From assembly GCF_019195395.1 (NCBI RefSeq), contig NZ_CP078067.1:2247783-2311782 (forward strand): a stretch of 64,000 nucleotides of DNA. The letters are read 5' to 3'. Positions 40,892 through 49,603 of the stretch are shown here, piece by piece. Both the position numbers and the translations under genes were made by a program. The notes under the pieces were generated by a model that did not search any database, was not told the DNA's origin, and saw nothing but the letters and a program-made list of their open reading frames with translations. Source of the stretch: Kaistella faecalis (GTDB lineage Bacteria; Bacteroidota; Bacteroidia; Flavobacteriales; Weeksellaceae). The first letter of the stretch is position 1; every line of letters begins with the position of its first letter.

Positions 40892-41380
40892 TTACTGTGC
40901 GACTTTAGTCCACGTTTGGGTTTTGCGGAGATTTTCTATGAATGTGTAGAGCTCATCAAGCTTTTCAGTGCCTCCTTTTCCGTAATCTTCAATATGCTTT
41001 GAAGTTCCGTCGGTGAATGTGATTCTTAGATGTGCGGTCGGCAAATCGGTTACATTCTTATTTCCGTAATATGGTTTGAGATTATTCAAATCCAAATCAT
41101 CCAGAAGGGAGATAAGTTTATTGTAGTCGGCCTGTTTAATGGTGGTTTTAAAGATACCTTCTTTTGGGCCGCTGAAGTCATCTTTGGATCTTCCTTCTGT
41201 AAAAGTGAATCTTTCAGCATCTATAACCGCGGTTCTGTCGGGATTAACGGTTATTTTAAAAATTGGGCAGAATCCAAAACAGGCTTCAGCATTATATTCT
41301 ATTTTCGAATATTTTGACGCGTTTGGGGTTGCACATGAGAGGACGAATACCAGTGAGAGAAGAAAAAAGAAATATTTCAT
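40892..41380 (-). CDS. DUF6438 lipoprotein
   Basis: 162 residues. A lipoprotein signal (MKYFFFLLSLVFVLSC, lipobox VLSC, Cys16) anchors it to a membrane. The mature part starts with the family signature CFGFCPIFKI, which has two cysteines four apart, and continues with ITFTDGTSKHIEDYGKGG. DUF6438 is a Bacteroidota family with no known function; the cysteine pair suggests a disulfide or metal site. It lies alone between terminators on both sides, so it is a single-gene unit. Confidence 0.85.
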   Translation of the reverse strand: MKYFFFLLSLVFVLSCATPNASKYSKIEYNAEACFGFCPIFKITVNPDRTAVIDAERFTFTEGRSKDDFSGPKEGIFKTTIKQADYNKLISLLDDLDLNNLKPYYGNKNVTDLPTAHLRITFTDGTSKHIEDYGKGGTEKLDELYTFIENLRKTQTWTKVAQ

Positions 41381-41419
41381 ATTATTATTTTAAGGTGTCG
41401 CCGCAACTTTTATTCCAAA

Positions 41420-41450
41420 AAAAATAGATTTGAAACTCAAATCTATTTTT
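41420..41450 (-). terminator. Terminator after obg
   Basis: A 13-bp perfect stem (41420-41432 with 41438-41450) with a five-base loop; both ends are A/T runs, so it can work in both directions. It ends the minus-strand obg transcript. Confidence 0.85.
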
Positions 41451-41469
41451 TATAAGTTATTTCAGGAGA

Positions 41470-42453
41470 CTAGCCATGGAGTTTTTTCCAGATGGCATCT
41501 TTCAGTTCCATCAAACCTTCCTGCGTTACCGCTGAAAAGAAAATAGGTTTTCTGTTCTCCGGGAATTTCTTAGAAATTTCATCCTTCAGCTCCTCGTCGA
41601 GCATGTCGGCTTTAGAAATCGAAACGATATAATCTTTATCCAAAAGTTCGGGATTAAACTTTTTCAGTTCGTTTTCCAGAATTTCGAATTCCTGATAATA
41701 ATCCTCCGCATCAGCAGGAATTAAAAACAGGAGAATTGAATTTCTTTCGATATGTCTCAGGAAACGGTGTCCCAGACCTTTACCTTCTGCAGCACCTTCA
41801 ATAATTCCCGGAATATCGGCCATTACAAAAGATTTATAATTCCGGTAATCCACGATACCTAGGTTCGGCGTAAGCGTGGTAAACGCGTAATCTGCAATTT
41901 TGGGTTTTGCTGCAGAAACTGCTGCCAAAAGTGTAGATTTACCCGCATTCGGGAAGCCTACAAGACCCACATCAGCCAAAAGTTTCAGCTCGAAAGTTAC
42001 ATAACCTTCTTCACCTGGAAGTCCGGGTTGTGCGTATCTTGGAGTTTGGTTGGTTGAGGATTTAAAATGCTCGTTTCCAAGTCCCCCTTTTCCGCCATGC
42101 ATGATAATAATTTCCTGACCATCTTCCATGATTTCGGCGATAATTTCGCCGTCTTCATTTTTTGCAATGGTACCTATCGGAACTTCAATATAAATATCTT
42201 CACCGTAAGCACCAGTGAGCTGGTTTTTTTGACCGTTGTGACCACGCTCAGCTTTGATGTGACGGGTGAAACGTAAAGGTAAAAGCGTCCATTCATGAGC
42301 GTTTCCTTTCATAATTACGTGACCGCCTCTTCCGCCGTCACCACCATCGGGACCGCCTTTCGGTATATATTTTTCACGGCGAAGGTGTGCAGATCCTGCA
42401 CCGCCATGACCACTTTTACAGTGGATTTTTACGTAATCTACGAAATTTGACAT
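41470..42453 (-). CDS. obgE: Obg-family ribosome-associated GTPase
   Basis: 327 residues: the glycine-rich Obg fold (1-160, with [12 protein letters not shown]), then the GTPase domain with G1 [10 protein letters not shown]3 DIPGIIEGA and a late SKAD motif for guanine. The C-terminal OCT domain found in some Obg proteins is missing, as usual in this phylum. Obg helps assemble the 50S subunit and responds to ppGpp. It lies in a minus-strand row with adk and hpt, separated from adk by 61 bases that contain a small AATGGTT/AACCATT hairpin. Confidence 0.96.
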   Translation of the reverse strand: MSNFVDYVKIHCKSGHGGAGSAHLRREKYIPKGGPDGGDGGRGGHVIMKGNAHEWTLLPLRFTRHIKAERGHNGQKNQLTGAYGEDIYIEVPIGTIAKNEDGEIIAEIMEDGQEIIIMHGGKGGLGNEHFKSSTNQTPRYAQPGLPGEEGYVTFELKLLADVGLVGFPNAGKSTLLAAVSAAKPKIADYAFTTLTPNLGIVDYRNYKSFVMADIPGIIEGAAEGKGLGHRFLRHIERNSILLFLIPADAEDYYQEFEILENELKKFNPELLDKDYIVSISKADMLDEELKDEISKKFPENRKPIFFSAVTQEGLMELKDAIWKKLHG

Positions 42454-42514
42454 ATCTAATTAATTGTGAGTTTGCAGCAGTTGGTGAATGGTTTAATCAA
42501 CCATTAAGCCTAAA

Positions 42515-43096
42515 CTATAAACTGATTTTCTCTACTTCAGCAAAGAGTTTACCGGCAATTTCATCAATGCCGCCAACTCCGTTTACTTCAACGTATTTGC
42601 CCTGTTGCTTGTAAAGCTCTGCAACTTCTGCAGTTTTTGTATAATATTCTTTAATTCTTGTTCTGATGATTTCTTCATTTGAATCATCTGTTCTACCGCT
42701 GGTTTCGCCTCTTTTAAGAAGTCTTTCAATCAGAATTTCATCATTCACGATCAGCGAAAGACAAACTGAAATTTCATCATTCAGAATATCCTTAACAATA
42801 GTTTCCAGTGCGTCTGTCTGGTTTGCTGTTCTGGGATAACCATCGAAAATAAATCCGTTTGTATTGGTAGGTTTCTTCACTTCCTCGATCAGCATATCTG
42901 TTGTTACCTGATCCGGTACCAGTTCTCCTTTGTCAATATATGATTTTGCCAGGATTCCTAGAGCTGTGCCATTTTTCATGTTATAACGGAACAGGTCACC
43001 TGTAGAGATCTGCTTCAGGTTAAATTTTTCAATCAGGTTCTGTGCCTGCGTACCTTTTCCGCTTCCGGGAGGGCCGAAGAGAACGATGTTTATCAT
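42515..43096 (-). CDS. adk: Adenylate kinase
   Basis: 193 residues, the short form lacking a full zinc-type LID. It catalyses ATP + AMP = 2 ADP. The P-loop is GPPGSGKGTQ (residues 7-16), the AMP-binding region includes STGDLFR, and FIFDGYPRT is the conserved central signature. The LID arginines are at RLLKRGETSGRTDD. It stands between hpt and obg on the same strand with gaps of 52 and 61 bases; the three purine and GTPase genes are probably co-transcribed. purA starts in the opposite direction upstream. Confidence 0.97.
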   Translation of the reverse strand: MINIVLFGPPGSGKGTQAQNLIEKFNLKQISTGDLFRYNMKNGTALGILAKSYIDKGELVPDQVTTDMLIEEVKKPTNTNGFIFDGYPRTANQTDALETIVKDILNDEISVCLSLIVNDEILIERLLKRGETSGRTDDSNEEIIRTRIKEYYTKTAEVAELYKQQGKYVEVNGVGGIDEIAGKLFAEVEKISL

Positions 43097-43148
43097 TTTT
43101 ATTAGATTTATAATTTGAAGTTTTGAGCGGTTACACTCAAAATATTAT

Positions 43149-43703
43149 TTATTCATTGATACGGCCTTCTTCGAGCTGATATAAATCCCGCAGATTTCTG
43201 CCGAGTTCATCATAATCTAAACCATAACCCAAAACAAATTTGTTCGGAATTTCTTTGCCAATATAGTCGAGTTTGAATTCTTTCTTGTAAACATCGGGTT
43301 TCAAAAGGAAAGATGCAAGTTTAACAGATTTCGGGCGCTGTGTTTCGGTGAAATACTGAAAAAGACTTTCTACCGTATTTCCTGTATCTACAATGTCTTC
43401 TACAAGGATAATGTGGCGGTCTTTAATGTCTTTTGTCAATTCCATTTTCTGGTAAACGATTCCCGTAGACTGGGTTCCTGCATAAGAACTCATCTGAATA
43501 AAAGCGATTTCGCATTTACCGGGATAATGTTTTAGCAGGTCAGAAAAGAACATGATGACACCGTTCAGAACCCCAATAAATACTGGAGTTTCGTCTTTGT
43601 AGTCTTCGTAAATTTTTAGCGCGGTGGCTTTTACAATTTCCTGAATTTCTGCGTCTTTCAGATAAGGAACAAAAGTTTTGTCGTGAATTTGAATGGAGTC
43701 CAT
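43149..43703 (-). CDS. hpt: Hypoxanthine phosphoribosyltransferase
   Basis: 184 residues. It salvages hypoxanthine (and guanine) to IMP/GMP with PRPP. The PRPP-binding motif HIILVEDIVDTGNT is near residues 95-108, and VLGYGLDYDELGRNL lies in the C-terminal base-binding part. It is the first gene of the hpt-adk-obg row. The divergent neighbour purA begins the route from IMP to AMP, so the two sides of this junction handle the same metabolite; the 171-base gap between them is AT-rich and holds the purA promoter. Confidence 0.95.
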   Translation of the reverse strand: MDSIQIHDKTFVPYLKDAEIQEIVKATALKIYEDYKDETPVFIGVLNGVIMFFSDLLKHYPGKCEIAFIQMSSYAGTQSTGIVYQKMELTKDIKDRHIILVEDIVDTGNTVESLFQYFTETQRPKSVKLASFLLKPDVYKKEFKLDYIGKEIPNKFVLGYGLDYDELGRNLRDLYQLEEGRINE

Positions 43704-43820
43704 ATATATTTACAAAATGCAAATTTAAGGTTTTTTGAGGAATTTTTTTAAAAATATAATTTTCACCACTTTTAATACTGTCAAGATATTGCTTCTCTAT
43801 ATATTTAAAAGTTAAAGTTT

Positions 43821-43851
43821 TTGCCCAAAACTTTTAATAAATCTATTTTTG
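43821..43851 (+). promoter_or_regulatory. Promoter of purA
   Basis: TTG at 43821-43823 (within TTTTTG), 20-base spacer, TATTTTTG at 43844-43851. The ATG follows at 43875. Confidence 0.7.
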
Positions 43852-43874
43852 TAGAAATCTAAAAAAAGTAAAAT

Positions 43875-45161
43875 ATGTCAACTTATGTGGTTGTAGGTCT
43901 TCAGTATGGGGACGAAGGCAAAGGTAAAATTACAGACGTTTTGTCGGCAAAATCCGACTACGTGGTACGCTTTCAGGGCGGTGACAATGCGGGTCACACG
44001 GTATATGCGGGTGAAGAAAAATTCGTGCTGCACCTTCTTCCTTCCGGTGTTCTGCAGTGTAAGGGAAAATGCATTATCGCAAACGGTGTTGTTGTAAATC
44101 CAAAGGCTTTCCTGAAAGAAATCGGTCAGATTGAAGAAAAAGGAATGAAAACAGATCATGTTTTTATCAGCCGCAGAGCCCATGTAATTATGCCTTATCA
44201 TATATTACTCGATACGTATCGTGAAGAAGAAGCCGGCGGAACGCATATCGGAACCACAAAAAAAGGAATTGGTCCGTGTTATGAGGATAAGATTGCCAGA
44301 GTAGGAATACGAATGGTTGATTTGCTGAATCCGGAAGTCCTCGAGGAAAAAATTAGAAAAAACCTTAAAATCAAAAATTCCCTTTTCGAAAAGTATTTCG
44401 AAAAACCAACATTGGAATTTGATGAGATTTATAAAGAATTTCTGGAACTTGGTGAAAAACTGAAGGACAGAATTGTGGATACCGAAGTTGAACTTAACCA
44501 GGCTATCCACGACGGAAAAAATATTTTATTTGAAGGCGCGCAGGCCGCAATGCTTGATATTGATTTTGGAACTTATCCGTATGTAACTTCCTCTTCTCCC
44601 ACTACAGGCGGGGTTTGTTCAGGAGCGGGTGTTCCTCCAACAAGTCTCAAAAATTTAATAGGCGTCGCAAAAGCATACACCACAAGAGTTGGTGAAGGAC
44701 CTTTTCCGACCGAACTTGATAATGAACTGGGCGAAAGTATAAGACAAATCGGTTTCGAATTCGGAGCAACAACCGGAAGACCCAGAAGAACCGGCTGGCT
44801 GGATCTCGTTTCACTGAAGCATGCCACAATGATCAATGGAATCAACAATCTGGTAATTACTAAATTAGATGTGCTTTCCGGAATTTCACCTCTCAAAATC
44901 GCAACTAAGTATAAAACTGAGGACGGAAAAATTATCGATTATTTTACTTCTTCTACTACCAAACTTTATAATTACGAGCCGATTTACGAAGAACTGGAAG
45001 GCTGGACTGAAGATATTACGAAAGTAAGAAGCTACGACGAACTTCCGCAAAATGCTAAGAAATACATCGAGTTTATCGAAAACTATTTGGGAATTAACGT
45101 GTATTTGGTCTCTGTAGGTCCTGAAAGAAGTCAGAACATCATCCGTAAAGAGTTGTTTTAA
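43875..45161 (+). CDS. purA: Adenylosuccinate synthetase
   Basis: 428 residues, the normal length. It condenses IMP with aspartate using GTP, the first committed step to AMP. Motifs: GLQYGDEGKGK (residues 8-18, GTP/catalytic Asp loop), NAGHTVY with the catalytic His, the GIGPCYEDK signature and FEGAQAAMLDIDFGTYP. Its own promoter is upstream and a strong terminator follows, so it is monocistronic. From here to the right edge all genes are on the plus strand. Confidence 0.98.
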   Translation: MSTYVVVGLQYGDEGKGKITDVLSAKSDYVVRFQGGDNAGHTVYAGEEKFVLHLLPSGVLQCKGKCIIANGVVVNPKAFLKEIGQIEEKGMKTDHVFISRRAHVIMPYHILLDTYREEEAGGTHIGTTKKGIGPCYEDKIARVGIRMVDLLNPEVLEEKIRKNLKIKNSLFEKYFEKPTLEFDEIYKEFLELGEKLKDRIVDTEVELNQAIHDGKNILFEGAQAAMLDIDFGTYPYVTSSSPTTGGVCSGAGVPPTSLKNLIGVAKAYTTRVGEGPFPTELDNELGESIRQIGFEFGATTGRPRRTGWLDLVSLKHATMINGINNLVITKLDVLSGISPLKIATKYKTEDGKIIDYFTSSTTKLYNYEPIYEELEGWTEDITKVRSYDELPQNAKKYIEFIENYLGINVYLVSVGPERSQNIIRKELF

Positions 45162-45177
45162 AGATAATTCAGCAAAT

Positions 45178-45213
45178 AAAAAGCTGCTATATTAGATTAT
45201 AGCAGCTTTTTTT
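45178..45213 (+). terminator. Terminator after purA
   Basis: A 13-bp perfect stem built on AAGCTGCTAT/ATAGCAGCTT (45178-45190 with 45199-45211) with an eight-base loop and a T-run, 17 bases past the stop. Confidence 0.93.
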
Positions 45214-45483
45214 ATGGTTTTTTTAAATCAGATGAAAATTTATTTTAAAAAATTTTAATACTAAGGCCTTTTTTGAAGAATATTTTAAATGAATTGAAGA
45301 GTTTTGAGATACGTGATCATATCGTTTGGTTTAAAATTTACATATAATTATGGATAGAATAGTTTTCTATTGTAATTGCTAAAAATTTGGTTTGTTATTT
45401 GATTATTGTTTAAAAGTATTTAGATTTTAATTAAAATTAAATAATTTGAATACTGCTAAGTCTAACATTTAAATTGAATGGTC
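45214..45483. other. Very AT-rich intergenic region
   Basis: About 270 bases between the purA terminator and the tonB start, mostly A and T, with no gene-like frame, no clear hairpin and no good TAnnTTTG box. A promoter for tonB must lie here but I cannot place it. Confidence 0.5.
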
Positions 45484-46299
45484 ATGAAAAATTTTTTAAC
45501 TTCTGACAGAGAATCACGGTTTAACGAGATTCTTTTCGAAAACCGAAACAAAAGCTATGGTGCGTACGTACTGCGAAATGAAGAGGGAGCAGTTTTGAAA
45601 AAATCACTTTTTCTCGGGGTCGCTTTTTTTGCGGCAATCGCATTAACGCCTTTATTAATTAATGCATTGATGGTGCAAGAAACAGTACTTCCAGCGCCAC
45701 CAGTTATTCATGATTTAACGCCGATCCCAATTACCAGAGACAAAGAACCTGAAGTCATCAAACCTTCGCCTCCCGTTGCGCCAAAAGTAAATACTTATGA
45801 TACCAGAGTTGCTACTCCGACAAGAGATGCACGCGAAGTGAAAACTGTAACTGATGATCAAAAGTTAAACGCGGTGCCGGGAACAGAAACAAGTCTAGAT
45901 AACCCGCCTGTACTTACTCCTCCGGTTATTGAAACTCCACCTGTCACGGCTCCAATAGTACCCGAAGTTCCAAAAAAAATTGACAATACTCCTGCGACTA
46001 GGGTAGATGTAGAAGCGGCTTTTCAGGGAGGAATCAATTCTTTCAGGGCAAAAGTGGTACAGAATTTCAATGCCGGAGATTTCGAAGGAACCGGTGAACT
46101 CATGAAAACAATGGTTACTTTTATTGTAGAAAAAGACGGAACAATTTCTAACATTAAAGCCACCGGAACCGACAGGGATTTTAACGTCGAAGCCGAACGT
46201 ACCATCAGAAAAATTAATGGAAAATGGGCACCAGCTAAACTCAATGGCGAAAATGTAAGAAGTTATTTTAAGTTTCCGATTTCAATGATGTTCGAGTAA
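45484..46299 (+). CDS. TonB-type energy transducer
   Basis: 271 residues from the ATG at 45484 (an ATG two codons earlier is equally in frame). It has a cytoplasmic N-terminus with NRNKSYGAYVLR typical of Bacteroidota TonB, one membrane helix (about residues 41-63), a proline-rich periplasmic linker (PPVAPK, TPPVIETPPVTAP) and a C-terminal TonB domain of about 95 residues ending in FKFPISMMFE. Such proteins couple inner-membrane proton flow to outer-membrane receptors. No exbB/exbD lies nearby. Its terminator hairpin doubles as a pair of DnaA boxes. Confidence 0.9.
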   Translation: MKNFLTSDRESRFNEILFENRNKSYGAYVLRNEEGAVLKKSLFLGVAFFAAIALTPLLINALMVQETVLPAPPVIHDLTPIPITRDKEPEVIKPSPPVAPKVNTYDTRVATPTRDAREVKTVTDDQKLNAVPGTETSLDNPPVLTPPVIETPPVTAPIVPEVPKKIDNTPATRVDVEAAFQGGINSFRAKVVQNFNAGDFEGTGELMKTMVTFIVEKDGTISNIKATGTDRDFNVEAERTIRKINGKWAPAKLNGENVRSYFKFPISMMFE

Positions 46300-46328
46300 A
46301 TAAAACACCTTAAATCGTAAATATTAAC

Positions 46329-46337
46329 TTATCCACA
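46329..46337 (+). promoter_or_regulatory. DnaA box (TTATCCACA)
   Basis: Exact match to the strong DnaA box TTATCCACA, 134 bases upstream of the parA ATG. It is paired with an inverted copy 13 bases further on. Confidence 0.6.
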
Positions 46338-46350
46338 AAATACCAGGTTT

Positions 46351-46359
46351 TGTGGATAA
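46351..46359 (-). promoter_or_regulatory. DnaA box, inverted copy
   Basis: TGTGGATAA on the plus strand, the exact reverse complement of the strong DnaA box. A third near-match, TTATCAACA, is at 46410-46418. Confidence 0.6.
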
Positions 46360-46443
46360 TTTTTTTTCTGTATAATGCTTTAATTAACAATACTTTAACT
46401 TAAACCAACTTATCAACAATCATCTGAAAATGATAAAAAAGTG

Positions 46444-46451
46444 TATTTTTG
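46444..46451 (+). promoter_or_regulatory. -7 box of the parAB operon
   Basis: TATTTTTG 19 bases before the parA ATG, in the same short region as the DnaA boxes. No TTG at the normal distance. Confidence 0.55.
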
Positions 46452-46470
46452 AGCATTAATATAAATACTA

Positions 46471-47244
46471 ATGGCTAAAATAATTGGGGTTGCAAATCAG
46501 AAAGGCGGAGTTGGTAAAACAACTACTGCGGTTAATTTGGCAGCTGCGCTGGGTGTTCTGGAAAAAAAGATTCTTTTAATCGATGCCGATCCGCAGGCAA
46601 ACGCAACGTCGGGATTGGGAATAGATGAAGCTAATTTTTCTACTTATAATTTGCTTGAGCACAGTGCAGACGCTAAAAACTGCATTCAGAAAACGGCATC
46701 TCCTAACTTAGACATCATTCCCTCACATATCGATCTGGTAGCTGCTGAAATAGAATTGGTAGACCGCGAAAACCGTGAATATATGCTGAAGCAAGCGCTG
46801 AAATCTGTTCGCGAAGATTATGATTACATCATTATCGACTGTGCGCCGAGTTTAGGTTTGATCACAATTAATGCTTTAACAGCAGCAGATTCCGTAATCA
46901 TTCCGATACAGTGCGAATATTTTGCTTTGGAAGGTTTGGGTAAATTGCTCAATACCATTAAAAATGTTCAGAAAATCCATAATAAAGATCTGGATATCGA
47001 AGGTTTGCTTTTGACCATGTATGATTCACGTTTAAGACTTTCAAACCAGGTGGTGGAAGAGGTAAATTCTCATTTCCCGGAAATGGTGTTCGAAACAATC
47101 ATCAGCAGAAATGTACGTTTGAGCGAGGCGCCAAGTTTTGGTGAAAGCATTCTGAATTACGATGCAGAAAGCAAAGGAGCGATACAGTATCTTCAGTTGG
47201 CCGAAGAAGTTTTGCTGAAGAACGAAAATTTAGTAAAAAATTAA
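46471..47244 (+). CDS. parA: Chromosome-partitioning ATPase ParA/Soj
   Basis: 257 residues. The deviant Walker A motif KGGVGKTT (residues 11-18) with both lysines, the DADPQANAT switch and IIIDCAPSLGL identify ParA/Soj. It forms ATP-dependent dimers on DNA and moves ParB-parS complexes to the new cell half. Its length and lack of an N-terminal helix-turn-helix mark the chromosomal type. parB follows after 50 bases. Chromosomal parAB usually lie near the origin of replication, which fits the DnaA boxes upstream. Confidence 0.96.
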   Translation: MAKIIGVANQKGGVGKTTTAVNLAAALGVLEKKILLIDADPQANATSGLGIDEANFSTYNLLEHSADAKNCIQKTASPNLDIIPSHIDLVAAEIELVDRENREYMLKQALKSVREDYDYIIIDCAPSLGLITINALTAADSVIIPIQCEYFALEGLGKLLNTIKNVQKIHNKDLDIEGLLLTMYDSRLRLSNQVVEEVNSHFPEMVFETIISRNVRLSEAPSFGESILNYDAESKGAIQYLQLAEEVLLKNENLVKN

Positions 47245-47294
47245 GCGAGGATTTTAATCCGGATCGCTATAATTACAATCATCATTTATAAAAA

Positions 47295-48182
47295 ATGAAA
47301 GACAAGAAAAGAGCAATGGGACGTGGTTTGGGCGCTATTTTAAGTGCTGAATCCAAAGCTACAGTAAATTCCGCAACCGATGAAGGCGCAGATAAATTTG
47401 TGGGAAACATCGTGGAGGTTCCTTTGGCGGATATCTATGCAAACACAACACAGCCACGAACCTATTTCGATGAAAAAGCCCTAAATGATTTAGCGCAGTC
47501 CATCAGAAATTTAGGAATTATTCAGCCTGTTACTTTAAGAAAAGATGGCGATAAATTCGAAATTATTTCGGGTGAAAGACGTTTCCGGGCGAGTAAAATT
47601 GCAGGTTTGGAAACTATTCCGGCCTATATCCGTTTAGTTAATGATCAGGAATTGCTCGAAATGGCTTTGGTTGAAAACATCCAGAGAGAAGATCTAGATG
47701 CCATCGAAATTGCTTTAACTTATCAGAGACTTCTTGAAGAAATCGGGATGACTCAGGAAAACCTGAGCCAGCGTGTTGGGAAGGAACGTAGTACTATTAC
47801 AAATTCCATCCGTCTTTTAAGACTTAATCCTGATGTACAGAACGCGATTCGAAGCGGAGAAATTTCTGCCGGCCACGGGCGTGCGATTATCAGCCTTGAT
47901 AATGCAGAAAAACAGGAGGAGCTTTTTAATAAAATCATTAAGAATAACTTAAGTGTTCGCCAGGCAGAAGAGGAATCGAACAGGCTTAAAAATCCAGACA
48001 ATTCACCGAAAAGACAGAAAACTGCAGTCCCTAACCATTTCAAAAAAGCAGAGAAAAACCTTGCCGATATTTTAGAGGTAAAAGTGGAGATTAAAGCTGC
48101 TGCCAACGGCAAAAAAGGAAAAATTGTTCTCGATTTCAAAAACGAAGAAGAACTCGAGAGTATTCTCTCACATTTCAGATAA
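47295..48182 (+). CDS. parB: Chromosome-partitioning protein ParB
   Basis: 295 residues. The N-terminal CTPase/ParB domain contains QPRTYFD and the GERRFRASKIAG box (near residues 93-105), followed by the helix-turn-helix (MTQENLSQRVGKERSTITNSIRLL) and a C-terminal dimerisation domain. It starts with a conserved MGRGLGAIL patch that contacts ParA. ParB binds parS and spreads as a CTP clamp. I found no full 16-base parS in the window. The stop overlaps the next start by one base. Confidence 0.96.
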   Translation: MKDKKRAMGRGLGAILSAESKATVNSATDEGADKFVGNIVEVPLADIYANTTQPRTYFDEKALNDLAQSIRNLGIIQPVTLRKDGDKFEIISGERRFRASKIAGLETIPAYIRLVNDQELLEMALVENIQREDLDAIEIALTYQRLLEEIGMTQENLSQRVGKERSTITNSIRLLRLNPDVQNAIRSGEISAGHGRAIISLDNAEKQEELFNKIIKNNLSVRQAEEESNRLKNPDNSPKRQKTAVPNHFKKAEKNLADILEVKVEIKAAANGKKGKIVLDFKNEEELESILSHFR

Positions 48183-48811
48183 TGAATAAACTTACAGTAC
48201 TTTTTGTCCTCTTATTCTCACTAAAAATTTTCGCGCAGGTAAGTCCGAAAGACACCATTCGTGTAGAAAATTATCCAACGGATTCTATATCTGCAGTTAC
48301 TCCAAAATCTGAAATCGAGGTATATACTGATATTCAGGAATCCAATGCAACGGACTCCACTATGAGATACAATCCTACTAAAGCAGGTTTGTATTCTGCG
48401 GTTTTACCAGGTCTGGGGCAATATTACAACAAGAAATACTGGAAAATCCCAATTGTTTGGGGCGGAATCGGTACCGGCGTTGGGGTAGTGCTTTGGAATC
48501 AGAAACAGTACAATCGTTACAGAGATGCATTCATCGCACAACTCAACGGTCAGCCTCACGAGTTTTCAGATATTCCTGGGATCAGTGCGGAACCCTTAGG
48601 AAGAACGCAGGACAGAGCAAAGCGGCAGCGCGATTATGCAATCGCAATTACCGGCTTGGTTTACATCCTTAATATTGTAGATGCGGTTGTGGATGCACAT
48701 CTTTACGAAGGCCGTAAAGATCCGGATCTTGCGCTGAAGCCCACTGTAATTTACGATGAATTCGGAAAGCAGAATTCAAAGGCGGGCCTCAGTTTAAGTT
48801 ATAATTTTTAA
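48182..48811 (+). CDS. DUF5683 exported protein
   Basis: 209 residues with a signal peptide (MNKLTVLFVLLFSLKIFAQ). The DUF5683 core is clear: KAGLYSAVLPGLGQYYNKKYWKIP-type segment, a hydrophobic stretch GIGTGVGVVLW, an NRYRDAF motif and a second hydrophobic segment with VDAVVDAHL. The function is unknown; the fixed place between parB and dapB in many flavobacteria is noted. It overlaps parB by one base, a sign of coupled translation. It is probably in the inner membrane or envelope. Confidence 0.9.
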   Translation: MNKLTVLFVLLFSLKIFAQVSPKDTIRVENYPTDSISAVTPKSEIEVYTDIQESNATDSTMRYNPTKAGLYSAVLPGLGQYYNKKYWKIPIVWGGIGTGVGVVLWNQKQYNRYRDAFIAQLNGQPHEFSDIPGISAEPLGRTQDRAKRQRDYAIAITGLVYILNIVDAVVDAHLYEGRKDPDLALKPTVIYDEFGKQNSKAGLSLSYNF

Positions 48812-48830
48812 AGTAAAATCAAAGGGAACT

Positions 48831-49532
48831 ATGAAAATAGCATTGGTAGGATACGGAAAAATGGGTAAAATTATTGATGAAATTGCGACCCAGAGAAATC
48901 ATGAAATCGTCGCAAGACTTAATGAATCTCCAACTTCGGAAAACCTTAATAGCGCTGATGTAGTCATTGAGTTTTCTAATCCTGAAGTTGCTTTTAACAA
49001 TATTAAAACCTGCCTTGAAAATAATATTCCCGTGATTTGCGGAACCACAGGCTGGCTCGACCAGAAGCCTGAAATCGAAAAAATCGCTGCCGAAAATAAT
49101 ACTGCTTTTTTATATGGTTCGAATTTCAGTTTAGGCGTAAATCTTTTCTTTGCGCTGAATGAAAAACTTGCCGATTTAATGAAAAATTTCCCTGAATATA
49201 ATGTTCAGCTCGAAGAAATTCATCATGTCCACAAAAAAGATGCCCCTAGCGGAACCGCAATTTCTTTAGCCGAAGGGATCATTAAAAATAACCAAAGGTT
49301 TGAAGGCTGGAAACTCGATGAAACCAAAGAAAAGCAACTCGGCATTTTCGCCATCCGTGAAGATGAGGTTCCCGGTACACACAGCGTTTTCTATAAAAGC
49401 TCCGTTGACGAAATCGAGATTAAACATACGGCTTACTCCCGAAATGGTTTTGCGCTGGGCGCAGTAATTGCTGCGGAATGGATTCAGGGAAAAACAGGAA
49501 ACTTTTCTATGATAGATGTTCTTTTCTCCTAA
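48831..49532 (+). CDS. dapB: 4-hydroxy-tetrahydrodipicolinate reductase
   Basis: 233 residues, slightly shorter than E. coli DapB (273), as usual in Bacteroidota. It reduces 4-hydroxy-tetrahydrodipicolinate with NAD(P)H toward diaminopimelate and lysine. Motifs: GYGKMGK (nucleotide binding), CGTTGW, and the substrate/catalytic stretch EIHHVHKKDAPSGTA. It is 19 bases after the DUF5683 gene and ahead of lepB, in the conserved par-dap-lep row. dapF of the same pathway is at 329-1105. Confidence 0.96.
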   Translation: MKIALVGYGKMGKIIDEIATQRNHEIVARLNESPTSENLNSADVVIEFSNPEVAFNNIKTCLENNIPVICGTTGWLDQKPEIEKIAAENNTAFLYGSNFSLGVNLFFALNEKLADLMKNFPEYNVQLEEIHHVHKKDAPSGTAISLAEGIIKNNQRFEGWKLDETKEKQLGIFAIREDEVPGTHSVFYKSSVDEIEIKHTAYSRNGFALGAVIAAEWIQGKTGNFSMIDVLFS

Positions 49533-49603
49533 GCACTAAAACTTATTTGTAACAGTTTCACGATCCTGCGAACTAATAAGTCAATAATCACCAACAACAA
49601 ACT

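Larger units (their letters stand above)
46329..46368 (+). terminator. tonB terminator made of two inverted DnaA boxes
   Basis: A perfect 12-bp stem (46329-46340 with 46348-46359), seven-base loop, then eight T. Its arms begin and end with TTATCCACA and TGTGGATAA. Confidence 0.85.

Noticed and set aside
49554-49571. parS-like sequence after dapB (AGTTTCACGATCCT)
   Set aside because: Only one half of the palindrome matches the parS consensus; the second half is missing.
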